64,000 bases of DNA from Atopsyche davidsoni (Eukaryota; Arthropoda; Insecta; Trichoptera; Hydrobiosidae). The stretch's first letter is position 1. Every line of letters starts with the position of its first letter. The DNA lies in the NCBI GenBank assembly GCA_022113835.1, contig JAILWY010000026.1, positions 4,174,001-4,238,000 of the forward strand, given 5' to 3'. The translations under genes and the position numbers were made by a program. Below the pieces are notes generated by a model, which did not search any database, had not been told where the DNA came from, and saw only the letters and a program-made list of their open reading frames with translations. Shown piece by piece: positions 39,812-53,372 of this stretch.

Positions 39812-42800
39812 ACCACAGCCTTCACTTTGTACCTTCTGCACTTACTTAACACAGGTAGATACTTCGATTTAATATACACTTGGATGCGTGCTCAATAGAT
39901 TACAATCCAAATTTCGTGTTATTGCTTGTAACACTTCACTATTATCACTAAAATCCCAAATGAACGATCGCAGTAACAAATTTATCACAGTAAATAAACA
40001 CTAGTAACTTTATATTTTTAAGTACACTTTAGTGCCAATGCAATGATTTTAAACGTTGCACAGTTCAAAAGTAACCTTTTCACTTTAGCGAGCTGCAGAA
40101 ATCGAGTGAATCCGAAATAAACCTCATGAGGTAATGTTGTATATATATCTGCCTTACTCGTCGCCGGCGTATTCAACCACGCCGGGAGCGTCTCTTCAGC
40201 TCGGCTCTCCGTTCGCAACTAGTCGGCATACGTAACTTTTTGACGATATTTCGCGTAATGCCATTGCATAAATTAGACAGAGTTACCCAAAGTATGAATG
40301 AAATATGGGATAATTCTTGTAAAAGTGGATTGTGAACTTTGGGCCGCTCCGCTGTATTAAGCGTGGAAGAGGAGACTGAATTCTCGGGAAGACTGTGTGG
40401 GTAGTCGGCGGAGAAAGTTTGCGTGGGAGATGATGTACAAGTTTGTACCTTTAGATTTGTTTATAAATTGACAAAACTTTTTGGATATTTGTGTGTTTTG
40501 TTGCCTCCCGCTTTTTGTAGCAATATATTTATAATATAAATATAAATTATTTTGAAAATGTAATAGAGGCATGTTGAATTAGTATATTTAGAATTGTTTG
40601 TATCTCTATGACTTCTATGCTTACTTAAGAGAAGCGTTGGATGATTTTGCGGAAGAGTTATAAATATTTTTCACCAAGTTGTTTTTTATACTGTTTTGAT
40701 ATTAATCAGGAATATAATGAGCAGTTCTATTTGTTTTTTTTTCATTATACAGGAATACTAGAATTCATTAACAGAATTGTACAAATGTCGATGACCATGG
40801 AAGGTATTATTCGCTATTTGGGTAATGTTATTTTGAAGACATTTATAGAAACATAAAATAGTTGTAAAAGTTTAAGAGCTCTGGTGGCTCAGATTTATGA
40901 GCGGTTCTACAGAGAATGCATGGAAGTTCCGACGATTACCATCTAATGACTGCTGTGTTTTATTACTCAAGTTTTAGTTCCCAAACATTCTAAATAGGTG
41001 CCGGCGCATTTAAACCACGGGATAAAAGGCGTACCTCTTCTCCATCGTATATCTTCTAGCTCTGTTAAGTCTCAAGTAGATCTACTTCGTGTGTTCGGTT
41101 GACATATAAGATATCTTTGAACAATACACAAGTCATTTTACACGGCATATAATACAATTCAATCCGCGTACTTTGGAACGTTATTAGTAGTTTAGTTATT
41201 CTTGTCATGGTTGATTTACGTGATCTAAAAAGCATGATATTTCCGAGTGCAAATTTCTTAACATATCAGTCAATATATAGCATTCTACAGCTATATGCAT
41301 AATATATATTATCAAATAACACTGGTTTCTTGATAAATTATAAAAAATATATATAATGCGTTATTAATATCTAAATACGTTTCCAATTGAACCTTTTTTA
41401 TAATTTGATTATATTTTAATCAACTTAAAACTCTTAGAAATGCCTGTTTTTTTATATAATTTAAATTACTTATTTTTTTATTTTATGCTACATAATGAAC
41501 AATAAATATGATCGTGGCTTCGTGTAAAATGAACCGTAATATCAAAGAACGAGTCATTTGCATAAATTAAGGCAAATGATGTCATCGTACAAAACACTAT
41601 TTTTAGGAGAATTTGCAGGTCTTGTAAAGTTTACGTAATAACATATTATCACGTTTCTATTTTATTTATATAAAAAACAATAATTCTTCTGTATTAGAGT
41701 GGGAAATGACATTTTTTGACAGTAAATTGAGTGGGCTTCGTGTTTTGTTGTAATTTAACAACGCAAAAAACAGTATTTTATATTTTTAGATAAATAATTA
41801 TTTTGATTATGGCGAATTCGTGTCATTGAAATCAGCAACTGAGATGTTGGCCGTTAAAAAAGTATTTTTAACCCAAAACACTCCAGATCCAGACATTATA
41901 CGTGTACCGATAGGACACCAATTAGCATATAATGCTATAACAAAGCTATAGCACATGTCCTTAAGATCTATTACTAAAGTATGCATGAAACAGTAAGATA
42001 AATAAAATAAGCATTAAGATCAACAAACCATGATATATTTTTTTTTAGTAAGACGCTATAGCTCTTAAGTCAGAAGACCCCAATAAACCAAGAAAAAAAA
42101 TAAAGGTTTGGTTAGACAAAGTATTTCCAATATAACAGACTTATCCAAAATCTGATTCAAACTTGCAATCTAATTACTTAACGAATTTGGTTTGACATAC
42201 AATTTGAAATGTATACCTTTTTTTTTTCAGCTTTCACGTAATATTATCTAGTTTAAATCAGTTTTCAAAACTTACTGGAAGTTTTGATATCGTCACAGCG
42301 CAACTCGTCATCGATCCACAGCTGGATAAAAGCAAAAAGGGGTCTCTCCACGACGAGACTATAGTATAAGTCTACATCTTCTGCTGCTCTCGTTCACTGT
42401 CCACTCAAAATATTGGGCGTCCCCTGCATTCTCGATATTTAGATGTCATAAAAGTTTAACGCCATCATACGTAGTGTGCAACTAATGGGTTATATATACG
42501 AAAACTTAACTGTCTTTGAATATGGCTTTGTTGGAAATCAGACTCGTTGGAAAGTCTCCTCGACGCCTGCCCGTAAAAGGCGGCATAAAATAGTGAGGCC
42601 CCAGGCTGAATTATCACTCAACATCGCTTTGCTATTGAACCGTTCAGGTTATCAAACTTATTCTCAACCGAAGAGTTATTTAAAAGCAAATCACGCCAAG
42701 TCTTTCTATTAACCAAAAATAATAGACGTCTGTCTGGGAATTAATCGGTTTTCTCGAAATTTAAGATATTCGCTTATTTTTTATTTATTAATTGTGTAAG

Positions 42801-43800
42801 TCTGGTGTATAAAGCAAATTGATAAGTTCGTTGATTCTAGCACGAATTAACAATAAAAGGTTTGTAATTAATTGGATTTATGCTTTGAAATATGTAGAAA
42901 ACAAAAAGGAATATTGCGATTAAAAAACTATTTTATTGAGATTACATATACCCAAACTACTGAGTATACATTTTATGCAAACTTATACTTCTGATGGGAA
43001 CTACATTTATCAACGGTATATCTTTTTGTATGCACATTTAAATATAATAACTTTTTCATTACCTATGCGCTATTTCACAGCCTAACTGTTTAGTGAAAAA
43101 CAATGCTTAAAGTATGCATGTATGTAGTATACTCTGGTTATGCATTTCACTGAATAAGTGGTTTAATTAATATCGACATCTACTTATTACATTTGAAATA
43201 GCAGTAGTTTTAATCAAAACCTTACACAGCTTAGCACCTAAGAAAACAAAACAAACCATCATATTCCTTCAAACGAACACGTTTGTGTTCAATTTTAATG
43301 TAATATTTTCATTTCCTGCTGTAAATTTTAAGAGCTTCTACAAAATTATAAGTGAATATTCATATTGTGTCCGTTGAACTCAGCTCGCTGGTTTTTGGTG
43401 ACGTCAGATTCGGTTTGGCATTAAATATTTACTGCCCAGTCATTCTGCATAATGACACGTGGCTTCTTACTGTTTGCACATCTCCGACTGCGTTCACTAC
43501 GTCACCATCAAGAATGGATCAAAGGGAATTCTGCCCATGTAATATCTTTAATTCACATACGAAATAATGAGTGCTGTGATGTCACTGTGAATCTGTAGTT
43601 CAATTAGACAGGATATTAATCTTCGAGTCTCACTAATTGGGTGATGTTGTTTAGTGAATACAGCGGATTTATTAGTATTGCTTGTATCAGAGGTAAATAT
43701 TATTTATTTTTATTTTTTGGATAACAAAATATTAAAATAAATATTAGCTGTATTTTTCTTCATAAAATATTTTTATTTATAAATATATAATACAGTAAAA
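39812..43800. other. Intergenic region between SDR-1 and SDR-2
   Basis: It probably contains the SDR-1 promoter and 5' UTR. On the minus strand TATATATA at 40140-40147 lies 33-40 nt upstream of an initiator-like TTCACT (about 40105-40110), within a GC-richer segment (40080-40230). A weak tRNA-like A box (TGGTGGCTCAG) occurs near 40882. No gene is supported elsewhere. Confidence 0.4.
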
Positions 43801-46800
43801 TTATTGAAGATACTTTATGTGAATATATTTTTTTATATTTCTGTCATAGACGAGTACAGTAGGTTGTAAAATAAGTTCGTCAACCTGAAAAATAATATTG
43901 TACATCAATTTCGTTAAAAATCACAAAATAAAACGAAACAAAGTTATAAATATTATGCGTTAAGAATTAAAAAGAATTTGGATCATCACGCTAGATGGCG
44001 CACGTCCTGAATTTCATGAATATTATCAATTCTAAGTATTTTTGTTATTATTATTTAATACCATAAAATTTGCAGGTATTCTAACTAAACCTTAAGACAC
44101 ATATTTTTAAAACTTAAAACACTTGAAATCGCTCAAATATGCTGAATATAAATCAACTTTAGAAAATAAAGTAACGTATTATTAAAATGACAACTTAGTC
44201 TTGTATAAAGCAGATATTTATTTAATTATTTCATGGACTCTTATATATGTAACTATATAATATTATGTTATAAAAAAAATACTCAATGTATATGGATGCT
44301 GTGGTATTTTTTTTTTTTACTGAAAATATTGTACTAAGCCATATTTAGTTCGTTATCAACGGCGATTCGCTCCATAGCAACGAGTTTTAAGTTTTCGCGA
44401 AAAATCGATGTTTTTTCGCTACGCAGCCATGACCTTGGACCCGGGATTAAAGATGGAATAAGATTTTTGACCTGAGCATGCGGGCGGGTCCCCATCGCGT
44501 ACAAGACAGCCTCACTCACGTCCGAGGGGTCCAGCCTCAGGGGCGGCCCCATCTCGGACAGCTGTCCGTCCGAGGGGCGCGTCAGATCGGCGTCACTGCC
44601 TCCAGGGCTTATGCTCTACAAAAAGAAAACATTTATTTAATCCTCGTTATAAATTATCTTTCACCTGTGGTGCGGTTTGTTTCTTTACTTTTACTGCCAA
44701 GTTGCGGGGCCACTTGAGAATATATAATGTAGTCTGATAAATGATGACTGCATTTAAATAATTCACACCCTATATTTTCAGCGTGCTTAAGTAGACTCTC
44801 ATTGAAATTACTGTTTGAAATCACAGATTTTTTATATAAAGACAATAAAATAACAAAGCGATTGAATTCTTTTGAATTTCGTTTCTTCGGGGGTTTCTTT
44901 AAAAAAAACTAATTTCAATGTTGTCACATGATTGACATGCGCGTGTGCTTATTGTATTTGTATTTAAATTGTTATAAATTTATTTATTACAACGTAAATG
45001 GCTTAAAATCAAATAGAAAAAAAGACTAACAATTTGTTTTTATTTTTATATGAAAATACAGCGGAAACAATCGACCTAAATCAGTTACTAGTCATTGCTG
45101 TCCTACATAGCAATCGATGCGATATCAGTCAGTCCAGGATGTTGTGCAGCAAGACCGTGGCTTAGTGGTTAAATTACTGGAGCAGTACAATCGTATGTTT
45201 TGGTTAAGACTACAATCATAAAAAAAAACATTCGATATATTAGGAAAAAACTATTGCGTGGGTTATAAGGTATTTTTACTACTAGACTCAAGTATGTACT
45301 GTATACCCAAAATATAAACCGTAAACAACAAACCTATAAAGCCAAGTGGCAAAGAGATTTCGAGTTTTTTTTTTTTCTATTAAAGATTTTGTTTTAAAAA
45401 AAATTTAAATGATCGTCATGTTCTTGGTTTTTATTATTTATTATTTTAATATAAAATTTTACCAATAAAACCAGCCAGTCGTGGATAAATGTAAAAGTAA
45501 GATAGCGATGCCGGTGGTTAAAGTGTTGATAATCAGCGCAGTCTTTCGAATACAGTTTTTGTTGTATCAGCATTGTGATTCGATTTCAGTTTAAAATAAT
45601 TTGCTTACCGTTACTTTAATGTTGCTCTGGAGACCCTTTAGGTCTTGTCGTAAGGTCTCTGTAAGGGCTGATAGGGTAAATTTATTAGCGGGGCATATGC
45701 CAGAGACCCTGTTGGAGTCTTCAAATTCCGCGTGACTCATCGTACTAGTAACAAAAGTAAATAATTAAGTCCAACAGTTTTTTGACTTATGAATATAACA
45801 GTTATTTACAAATAAAACGACAGGAAAAAAAAATTCAGTTACATCTGTGTTCAGAAGTGAAATTCAAATCTACAACTTCTTTATTTTGTGGCTTCATTAA
45901 AGTAAATGATTTTTCCCTAAATTATTTTATCAATTCAAATGTAATGTCTACGTATTGATTTTTCCCAAAATAAGTTATTAATTTGTACGCGAAACATAAC
46001 CTTTTCCATAGTAAATATTATCATAAGCTTTTGGAAAGTTATCTTTGAATCGAGTTTTATTTATTTTGTCTAAAATATTATTTACAAATATTCATCTGTA
46101 TTCCCGTTTATTCAATAAAATATATTTAAAATTGTTAGATCGACTTAAATATTATTGTTAAAATAATAAATTATAGGTTCAAGTTACTTTGAAATTAATT
46201 AAATTTTATCTCAATTTATTGTAGAAATGACAGTTTGTTGATAACATTGCTTGTTTTCGACTGTTAATTAAATACAGATTCAAAATGCAAATACCGATAG
46301 TCCTATACAATTCGAGTTGCTTTTGATACTTGTTGAATTAACTTTCACAGTAGGTACGAAAACCATAAAGTGATAATATTTTAAATTTCATTATATTTTC
46401 AAGATACCTGTTTTCAATTTTCAGTGGATAACATTGAGCATAAATGAATATATTTAGTAAATATTCTGATAGGTATCATTTTATAATACCTTATTTAAAA
46501 GTTTGGTTCAGATGAAATTATTTTTTGAATCCTCTTTAATAAAAAAAAAAAATGTATTTCAAACATTTACTGCTGCTAGAGATATATTATTTTAACAGTG
46601 ATTGCGCTTTATCTGAAAGAACTATAAGCAAGTAGTTATTTTCGTAGAAATTAGCAAGTTGATTTCCTCCAATGAAAAGTGTTAGGCGTTCCTAGTCAGT
46701 CTATACTTGTTAATACGTATATATTATCAAGTTCATTTCACCTAAAGTAAAGTATTATTTTATCACATCATCAAGTCATTTCATCTTTGGTCTACCCATA

Positions 46801-48003
46801 CTCCAACGCCCTCACTATTGCTGTACAGAGTTCTCAATAGTTCCCTCTTTGGAGGTGACCAGCCATCATAGTGTACCACTTTTTATAGACCCCAGCATAT
46901 CGAATTCCTTCCAAATATTGCCATCTTTTATAACCCTATTTATGTAGAAACACGTATTAACACGTTAATTTTATAAACAATATTGAAATTACAAACAGTT
47001 TGTGATGCTTAGTCACATAAATCGTTAAAGCGACCTAATACTTATCTATTTACTTTTGGGTGCTAATTAAATACAGACTGTAAAGACAAACACAAATAAC
47101 TTTATGTAAGTTTAGCTTCATTTGACACTTGTTGATTTAAATGATTTGATTTCAGATAAACGATTCGCTAACGAAACATAAAGTTATATTTATACGATAA
47201 ATAAATATTTGATATTTACCCGTTGATATTAATTATATGACCGTTGTCACCTCTTTTCCCCATTGTTTTTAAAGCTTCTCTTGTACAATGCCTTAAACCA
47301 ATTAGATTCTGAGTCAATATAGAAGCCCTGTTTGTTGTCGGAATGTCTAAAAAAATATGAATTTATTTTAAAATGCTTTTTATAGACATCTAGATCTGAA
47401 TGGTAAAAATAAGTTGGCACTTTGATAGACCCATTAGTATAATAATTTACCAGTTTTTTTACCATTCAAAAAATACATGTCAATCCTGATTCCGTGATGC
47501 TCATAACAAAGTAACAACATAATGTAATACAGTATCGATATCTGATACACCTTGAATTAAATCATAAAAAGTCTTGGTAAAAAACATGTACTTACTTACA
47601 GAACATGACATATGAGTAATATCGGCGCAGTTCACTAGTACATCAACCCCTCCGAAGAATTTTTTGATCCAATCAAAAGCATAAACCACATTTATTTCAT
47701 CAGTAATGTCACACTTTATTGCATAAATCAATCCATTTACGGTCTTGGCATTTTCCTAAAATAAAATCTACCTATAAATACAAGCCAAAAATAAACACAA
47801 GTTTTTTTTAAATATTCATTTTGATTTCAAAAGAGCATTGAGAGGTTTTTACGCATAAAAAGTTTGCTCACTTTAATTTTAACATCATTAGTATCCAGTC
47901 CAACTACTTGCATGCCATTTTCAGCTAAAGCCTTGGTTGTGGCTGCCCCAATTCCTGAAGCTGCCCCCGTCACCACAGCTACCTTCTTCACCCAATGCTC
48001 CAT
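43801..48003 (-). CDS. SDR-2: SDR paralogue with lost catalytic residues (candidate pseudoenzyme)
   Basis: Exons: 48003-47872, 47755-47596, 47346-47220, 45744-45609, 44615-44472 and 43884-43801, giving 260 aa with frame and phases (0,1,2,0,0) preserved. The glycine loop TGAASGIG (12-19) is intact and Asn111 is kept. The Arg pair at 38-39 is replaced (DTN at 37-39), which predicts NAD(H) or weakened cofactor binding. NNAG is NCAD (86-89). The Ser at residue 140 in the sisters is Gly. The catalytic motif is CPANK (Cys157 for Tyr, Lys161 kept). Classical SDR chemistry needs the Tyr, so oxidoreductase activity is unlikely. The C-terminal exon is 28 codons (14-16 in sisters) and reads VDELILQPTVLVYDRN.... 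The exon 5 donor is weak (GTCAAA). Read-through would give another C-terminus ending at 44334. A TTCAGT initiator-like motif lies at 48056-48061. The alternative is an early-stage pseudogene. Confidence 0.8.
45745..47219 (-). other. SDR-2 intron 3
   Basis: AT-rich. A possible decayed LINE 3' fragment lies at about 46770-46935. The two neighbouring long introns (44616-45608, 44473 side to 43885) contain only weak tRNA-like motifs, for example TGGCTTAGTGG near 45158. Confidence 0.45.
46770..46935 (-). repeat. Possible LINE reverse-transcriptase tail remnant
   Basis: Minus-strand frames give short pieces (KKWYTMMAGHLQRGNY, then ALEYG-stop-TKDEMT) reminiscent of the C-terminal end of insect non-LTR reverse transcriptases ('W.GH..R', 'RGRPR.RW.DD'). 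Stops interrupt it and the resemblance is weak. Confidence 0.2.
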
Positions 48004-49879
48004 GTTTTACTTGCACATAAAATATTATACTTCACCACAGTACTTTGCTTCTACTACTGAACAGAAGATCAAATAAATATCTCAGATAAGATAATTTAGT
48101 TGAAGCTGATAAGATATGTATATGCCAATATACAATTGTTAATTCTATGACACGAAATAGATCTTTTTGGTGATATGATTATCGTATACATGCCAATTTT
48201 GTTAGTTATTCGTTATGCTAGCTTTATCGTATTATACATTTTTATATCATATAATAAGGGTTGTGAAAATATTTTTTTACTATATGACACAAATATAATA
48301 TATTTTCAATCTTTCAGTGCTTTTCTTTTCAACGTATTACGTTTCCCTTGACACAATTTATTTTTTTCGTGATCAATTATCGATTTGTTCGCGTCTGACT
48401 TGTGATATTTCAAACTTTTCAACATTCTGCTTTATTGCTTGAGTCTTCACCGAGGAATGTTTTTTTTATGAGAAAGGTCGTAGTAGATAAGTTAAAATGA
48501 ACCTACAATACAATTAAATTAGCAAACCAGTTCGAGATCCCGCCATTTCTATAATCAATAGTAGGAAGTAAGGTATCAACTTTTTTTACGAAAACCTATC
48601 TTTCTTTCATTCTTTTAAAACTTTCTTTCTGATATCCTAACTGTTTTCCCAACAAAAATTCGCCACACTTTTCGTAGCTTCGATTATATAATATTTATTA
48701 TTCAAAAAAATAGTTTCAATGTTTAAATACATAAAAGATTGATACTATGTAAGATTAATAGATATATCAATAAAAATCAACAGGTACAGTAGTCTTTTTA
48801 TTATTTAATAAAATATTAAAAGTAATAAATATATAACATAGATAATTTTATACTAAAATTGTATATTTAATATGTTTAATTTTCTAACTACGAAAAAAAA
48901 AAAATGTTTTATAAGTACGTATAAAAAAGCAATATATATTTTTTAGAAACTTGATAATCTTTTTATTTCTTCCCCGTAAAGTCAAATCAGAAAAAAACAC
49001 GTTGTTTCTGTTTACCTGTTTTATAATTGTATTCCTCTTTGGATGATCTTCCATTTTAATGACGTGAAATTGGAAATACTCTTTTTCAGATAAAATGGGA
49101 GAAAATTTTCAAATAAATCCAATGAAACATTTCACCAAAGTAATTGGATTCTCATTAAACCAATGTATTTCTTGGATAATCACAAATATTAATAAACATA
49201 GCAAATGTAAAAAGCTCTTTATTCTTAGAATTCTTTTATAAAATATATCAGTTGACTCTTAAAAATTATAGTCATTTTGATTCATAAAGTAAATATTTAT
49301 CGCATCTATAAGTTCTTAGTATATATTATATGTAATCTAGGAAGGTAATTATTGCCCATAGCATTATTGACAACAATTTTAATTATTGAAAGTCAAATTT
49401 ACACATAGTGTTTTAAAACCATGCACTGTGACTAAATAAAGTATAATATTAAAATAAAAAATAGTACTAATGGAAAACAATTTTGAATTATATTTATATC
49501 TTCTTTAATCATCTATTAAAATATACATGTTATCGTAAAATATCTTGTAACTATATCTGATTTAAAGTACAGTTAAACAGTAATAAGACACATTGAATTA
49601 ATTTTTATTATTAAAATCGATTATTTTTACTTTTACGAATAGCGTAAATACATTTTTTAATTAATATATTTAAATTTTAGTGAGAGCCGCTATGTTAATT
49701 AAAATTAAATTCGTTTTATTTCAAAGTTTTAGCATTTTGGTTTTTAATACAAAGCTATTGATTAACATAATACAAAATAGTGGAATTTTAATCTAAATTT
49801 AGGAATTTGCAGTAAAGTATTAAAATCATAAGCATAACTTAAAAAATGATAATTATAGTTCACAATACAAGCATTAGTT
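48004..49879. other. Intergenic region between SDR-2 and SDR-3
   Basis: Very AT-rich; no gene or transposon recognised. It should hold the SDR-2 promoter at its left end and the SDR-3 3' UTR at its right end. An AATAAA signal on the minus strand lies at 49715-49720, about 160 nt past the SDR-3 stop. Confidence 0.5.
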
Positions 49880-52800
49880 TTATCCTAATTTTTGTCCAAT
49901 AGGCTGGATTGTCAATTCGTGAACCTGTAACAATAAATTTAAATATTTAAAAATTTTAATGTAAAGCCCGAAATCTTTGAAAAATTTGTTAATTTTATTC
50001 AGTGGATAATTTAAAAATTACCTGGACTCCTGGTTTAGTCGCCAGGATATACAGGATGGCCTCGGAGATATCGCTGGGCACGAGGTAGGCGCGGGGGGTG
50101 GATGCCGCCTCCTCTTCCGAGGGGATGAAATCTCGTGTCATTTCAGTTCTAACCGTTCCAGGGCTGATACTCTGCGGAAATTCAGATCTTCTTTTCATTT
50201 ATAAAAGTCTTGCATTAAACACGCGGATTTTCATAGTTAAAATCCTATTTTATTGATACAAGATATCGCTTAATATAAAACTATTTTAAAATCACCAGCT
50301 ACGGTACTCAGTATATTAAATTTCTTAAAATTTACGATTGATTTTTATGGCAGCATAACTTATCTAATATCAATGAAATTTTGCCTATGATTGTATGCAA
50401 GAATCTTATTGTTTTTTTATCTTTGAATTTATAATTGAATAAATACCTTAGTTTTACTTTTAGAACAAATCAAGTATTGTTGGCCTTTTGGTTAAGAGCT
50501 AATATCATTGACTCACAGCCGAGGGAACTCCAGTTGTGCTCCCGTCATTATATATTTAACTCTTAACTCTACAAATCTTAGACGCACACAAACTTAATAA
50601 TTTATATAACTCATGTCTATTTTTTGGATTGGACGTCAATCAGATGCGTATTTATTACCCATTACGGGTTTATTATATTATTACTAATATGATTAGGCAC
50701 ATTAGTTCATACATAGAAGATGTCATCGTGATTTGTGTGGGAGTTTCTTTAAATCATCTTCTATGTATGAACTAATGTGCCTAATCATATTAGTAATTAT
50801 ATAACTCATATTATAAATTATTAATTAGGCCAATTAGTTATCTTCTTTGCATCTGAAATTTATGTATATCATTGAAAATACGTATTCTAGAAGTTGATGT
50901 CTCAACGCATAATAAGCATTTCGTTTATATTGTCTCTAATATTTATGTTTTCTTTTGTTACAGGTGAGTCAAACATATTTTTCCTGAAGAAAATCCTCAG
51001 AAGCGTGAGATCAATTTTTATGTTATCAGTTCAAATTAAAAGTAATATATATATTTATTATATTAAAATCGTTCTGTATCCTGAATATCTCAGGATTACG
51101 CCCATTTCCTAATATCCGCATAAGCAAATACAAACGGACTTCCGCCAAAAGACCGGTAATTAGTATGGAATAGTAATTGGGAGGCACTTGGCTGTGTACT
51201 CACGGTAACTTTGATCTTGCTGTTGGCGTGGAGGAGCTCAACCCTCATGGACTCTGTGAGAGCAGTTACGGCGAATTTACTCGCAGGGTACATTCCGAGG
51301 GGGATGTTGAACTGGGGCACAGTGTGGCCAGAAATGCTGCAAATTAAGGTTTAATTAGCCTTAGAATATATATAATATTCACGTTTGAACTTTAGCTTCG
51401 TCTGTGTTCCAAAATGTCGGAGTAATTATTTCCATTTATATTCAATCGAAGATTTTTTAGGATAAATCTAAAAAAAATAATTAATCAATAGACATCACCT
51501 GTTGATATGTATGATGTGACCATCGTCTCCTCTGGTCCTCATCGTCTTCAGTGCCTCTCTGGTGCAAACGCTGAGAGCGATTACATTAGTCTCCATCACA
51601 GTTCTCCAGGCATCTGTCGAGTCGGCTACAATCAAAAATATCACCCATCACTTTTAAGCACACCTTTTTTAATACATTATTAATTATATACTCAAATTGA
51701 TAATAAATAATATAGGAAAAACTATAGCTACCACAATACTCGTGAAAATCATAAAGGGATCCTAAGTTTTTACAGGAATATATGATTGCGTATCTTAATA
51801 TAAATATTTCAAGTTCATCTTGCCAAAAAACTATATAATGGACGTTAAAACAAAAAAGTCTTTTGATTATGCAGCATCCATAACAAAACTCACCCATAAG
51901 ACTAGACAGTTTCAGGACACCGGCGTTATTGACCAAAATATCGACACCCCCTAACGTTTTTTGTATCCAATCGAAAGTATCCACGACTTCATTCTCCTTT
52001 GTCACATCACACTTCACGGAGTGAATAGTTCCTGCTACATCAGCAAAAACCTCCTAAAAATACAATCATTCGAGACTTACATGAATTGGTAATTTAAGAA
52101 TAACATGACTTTGTTGAATAATGCAAAAAATCTTGTGTATTTTTCAAAGATCGTATAAAGAAAATATCAAATAATTATCGGAACGAAAATAAAACCTGGT
52201 ACACCCATACCCAGTTTTTTGTTTCTAAACATTTCTCAATTTTAGACATTTAGTATTACAAACCTGTATATAATATTAATCTTTATAACAGAGAGAAGTT
52301 GGTGCATGAATATTAGTTTTATGCAACTCAGTCTGATTTTTCATAAATGCGTAAGAAAAAATAAAATTTATTTTATGAAGTGATCAGTATTGTTCATACA
52401 CATAAAGCTATTAAGTTATTGTGTATACAATAATACTTTATGCTATATCATCTTCATTATTATTTGTGATGCAAACAAACGACCTGCATTTTCAGAATCA
52501 TTTATGTTTGACTATTGTGAAGTAAATAATGAAACAGTTTTACCAATCACGTTACGGCGATAATTTTATACTTTGTTAGTGTTTTTGTGTTCAACCATAA
52601 CCACAGTTTTCTGATTACACAATAGTCGCGATATATTATCTTATCACTTTCTATCACTTTAGATAATAACATAATGTGCGATTACATATTTCCAAACATA
52701 ATACATTTAACATGCGTTGTGTGTGGAGAAGAAACATTTTTGTGTTTAAAATATTACTGACATCTTAATTTTTTTGTATTTTTGAGCAAAATACTCGAGT

Positions 52801-53372
52801 GACTTTCCACATATTCGTTTTTATTTGTGACCGGCTTCGCCAAACTTTCACGTTGGCATTATCAAACAGAGTATTTTACTCAAAAATATTAAAATGGAAT
52901 TCCACCAAGTACTCTCTGTCAAAAATATTGAATTTCTTAAATTTTTTGTCTTACATCTCTACTTAATATTTTAAAATGATTTTGGAAGATATGTCTATTT
53001 AAAGATACATTAGGGATATTATGTGTGTGTGTTTTAATTTTTTCGGCGTCAAGATTAATTATAATACTTTTTGAACACAATAAAATATTTGGCTCTTTTG
53101 GTTTAAATACGTTTTATAATACATAATGCTTAATCACATGTATTATATATATATATATATTTTTTTTTTTCTTTTTTTTTTTCTTCTAGTTAACTTTGTT
53201 TTTAAGTAATTTAAATATAAAATAGGTTTTTGAGCATTACCTTGAGTTTTTCTTCCCTTCGGGCCAGGGCGACGACGATAACCCCCTTCCCAGCTAAGGC
53301 TTTAACAGTTTCCGCTCCTATTCCGCTACTTGCCCCCGTAACCACGGCAACGCGTCCCCTCCAGCGGTCCAT
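49880..53372 (-). CDS. SDR-3: classical short-chain dehydrogenase/reductase, farnesol dehydrogenase-like
   Basis: Exons: 53372-53241, 52053-51894, 51625-51499, 51336-51204, 50171-50022 and 49924-49880, giving 248 aa. All introns are GT-AG with phases 0,1,2,0,0. TGASSGIG is at 12-19 and the Arg pair at 38-39 indicates NADP(H). NNAG (86-89), Asn111, Ser140 and YPASK (Tyr156, Lys160) are all present, so it should be active. It ends [14 protein letters not shown]. The start at MDRW is preferred over an in-frame ATG ten codons upstream, because all sister genes begin at this position. An initiator-like TTCAGC (53411-53416) with TATATT just upstream could be the core promoter. Probable role: oxidation or reduction of a terpenoid or other lipophilic alcohol; substrate unproven. 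Intron 4 contains a foldback SINE. Confidence 0.93.
50618..50797 (-). repeat. Foldback SINE derivative in SDR-3 intron 4
   Basis: Perfect 42-bp inverted arms (50680-50721 and 50756-50797) are separated by 34 bp that still holds part of the tRNA-like head (ATTTGTGTGGGA, inverted). The left arm extends outward (50618-50679) into the same tail that lies at 29397-29460. The transcript of this intron would form a long stable hairpin. It is an internally deleted version of the unit at 29035-29460. Confidence 0.75.

Noticed and set aside
45150..45220. Further tRNA-like heads (also near 40882, 45510 and 50490)
   Set aside because: Only an A-box-like word is convincing at each; B boxes are poor and no shared tail could be traced.
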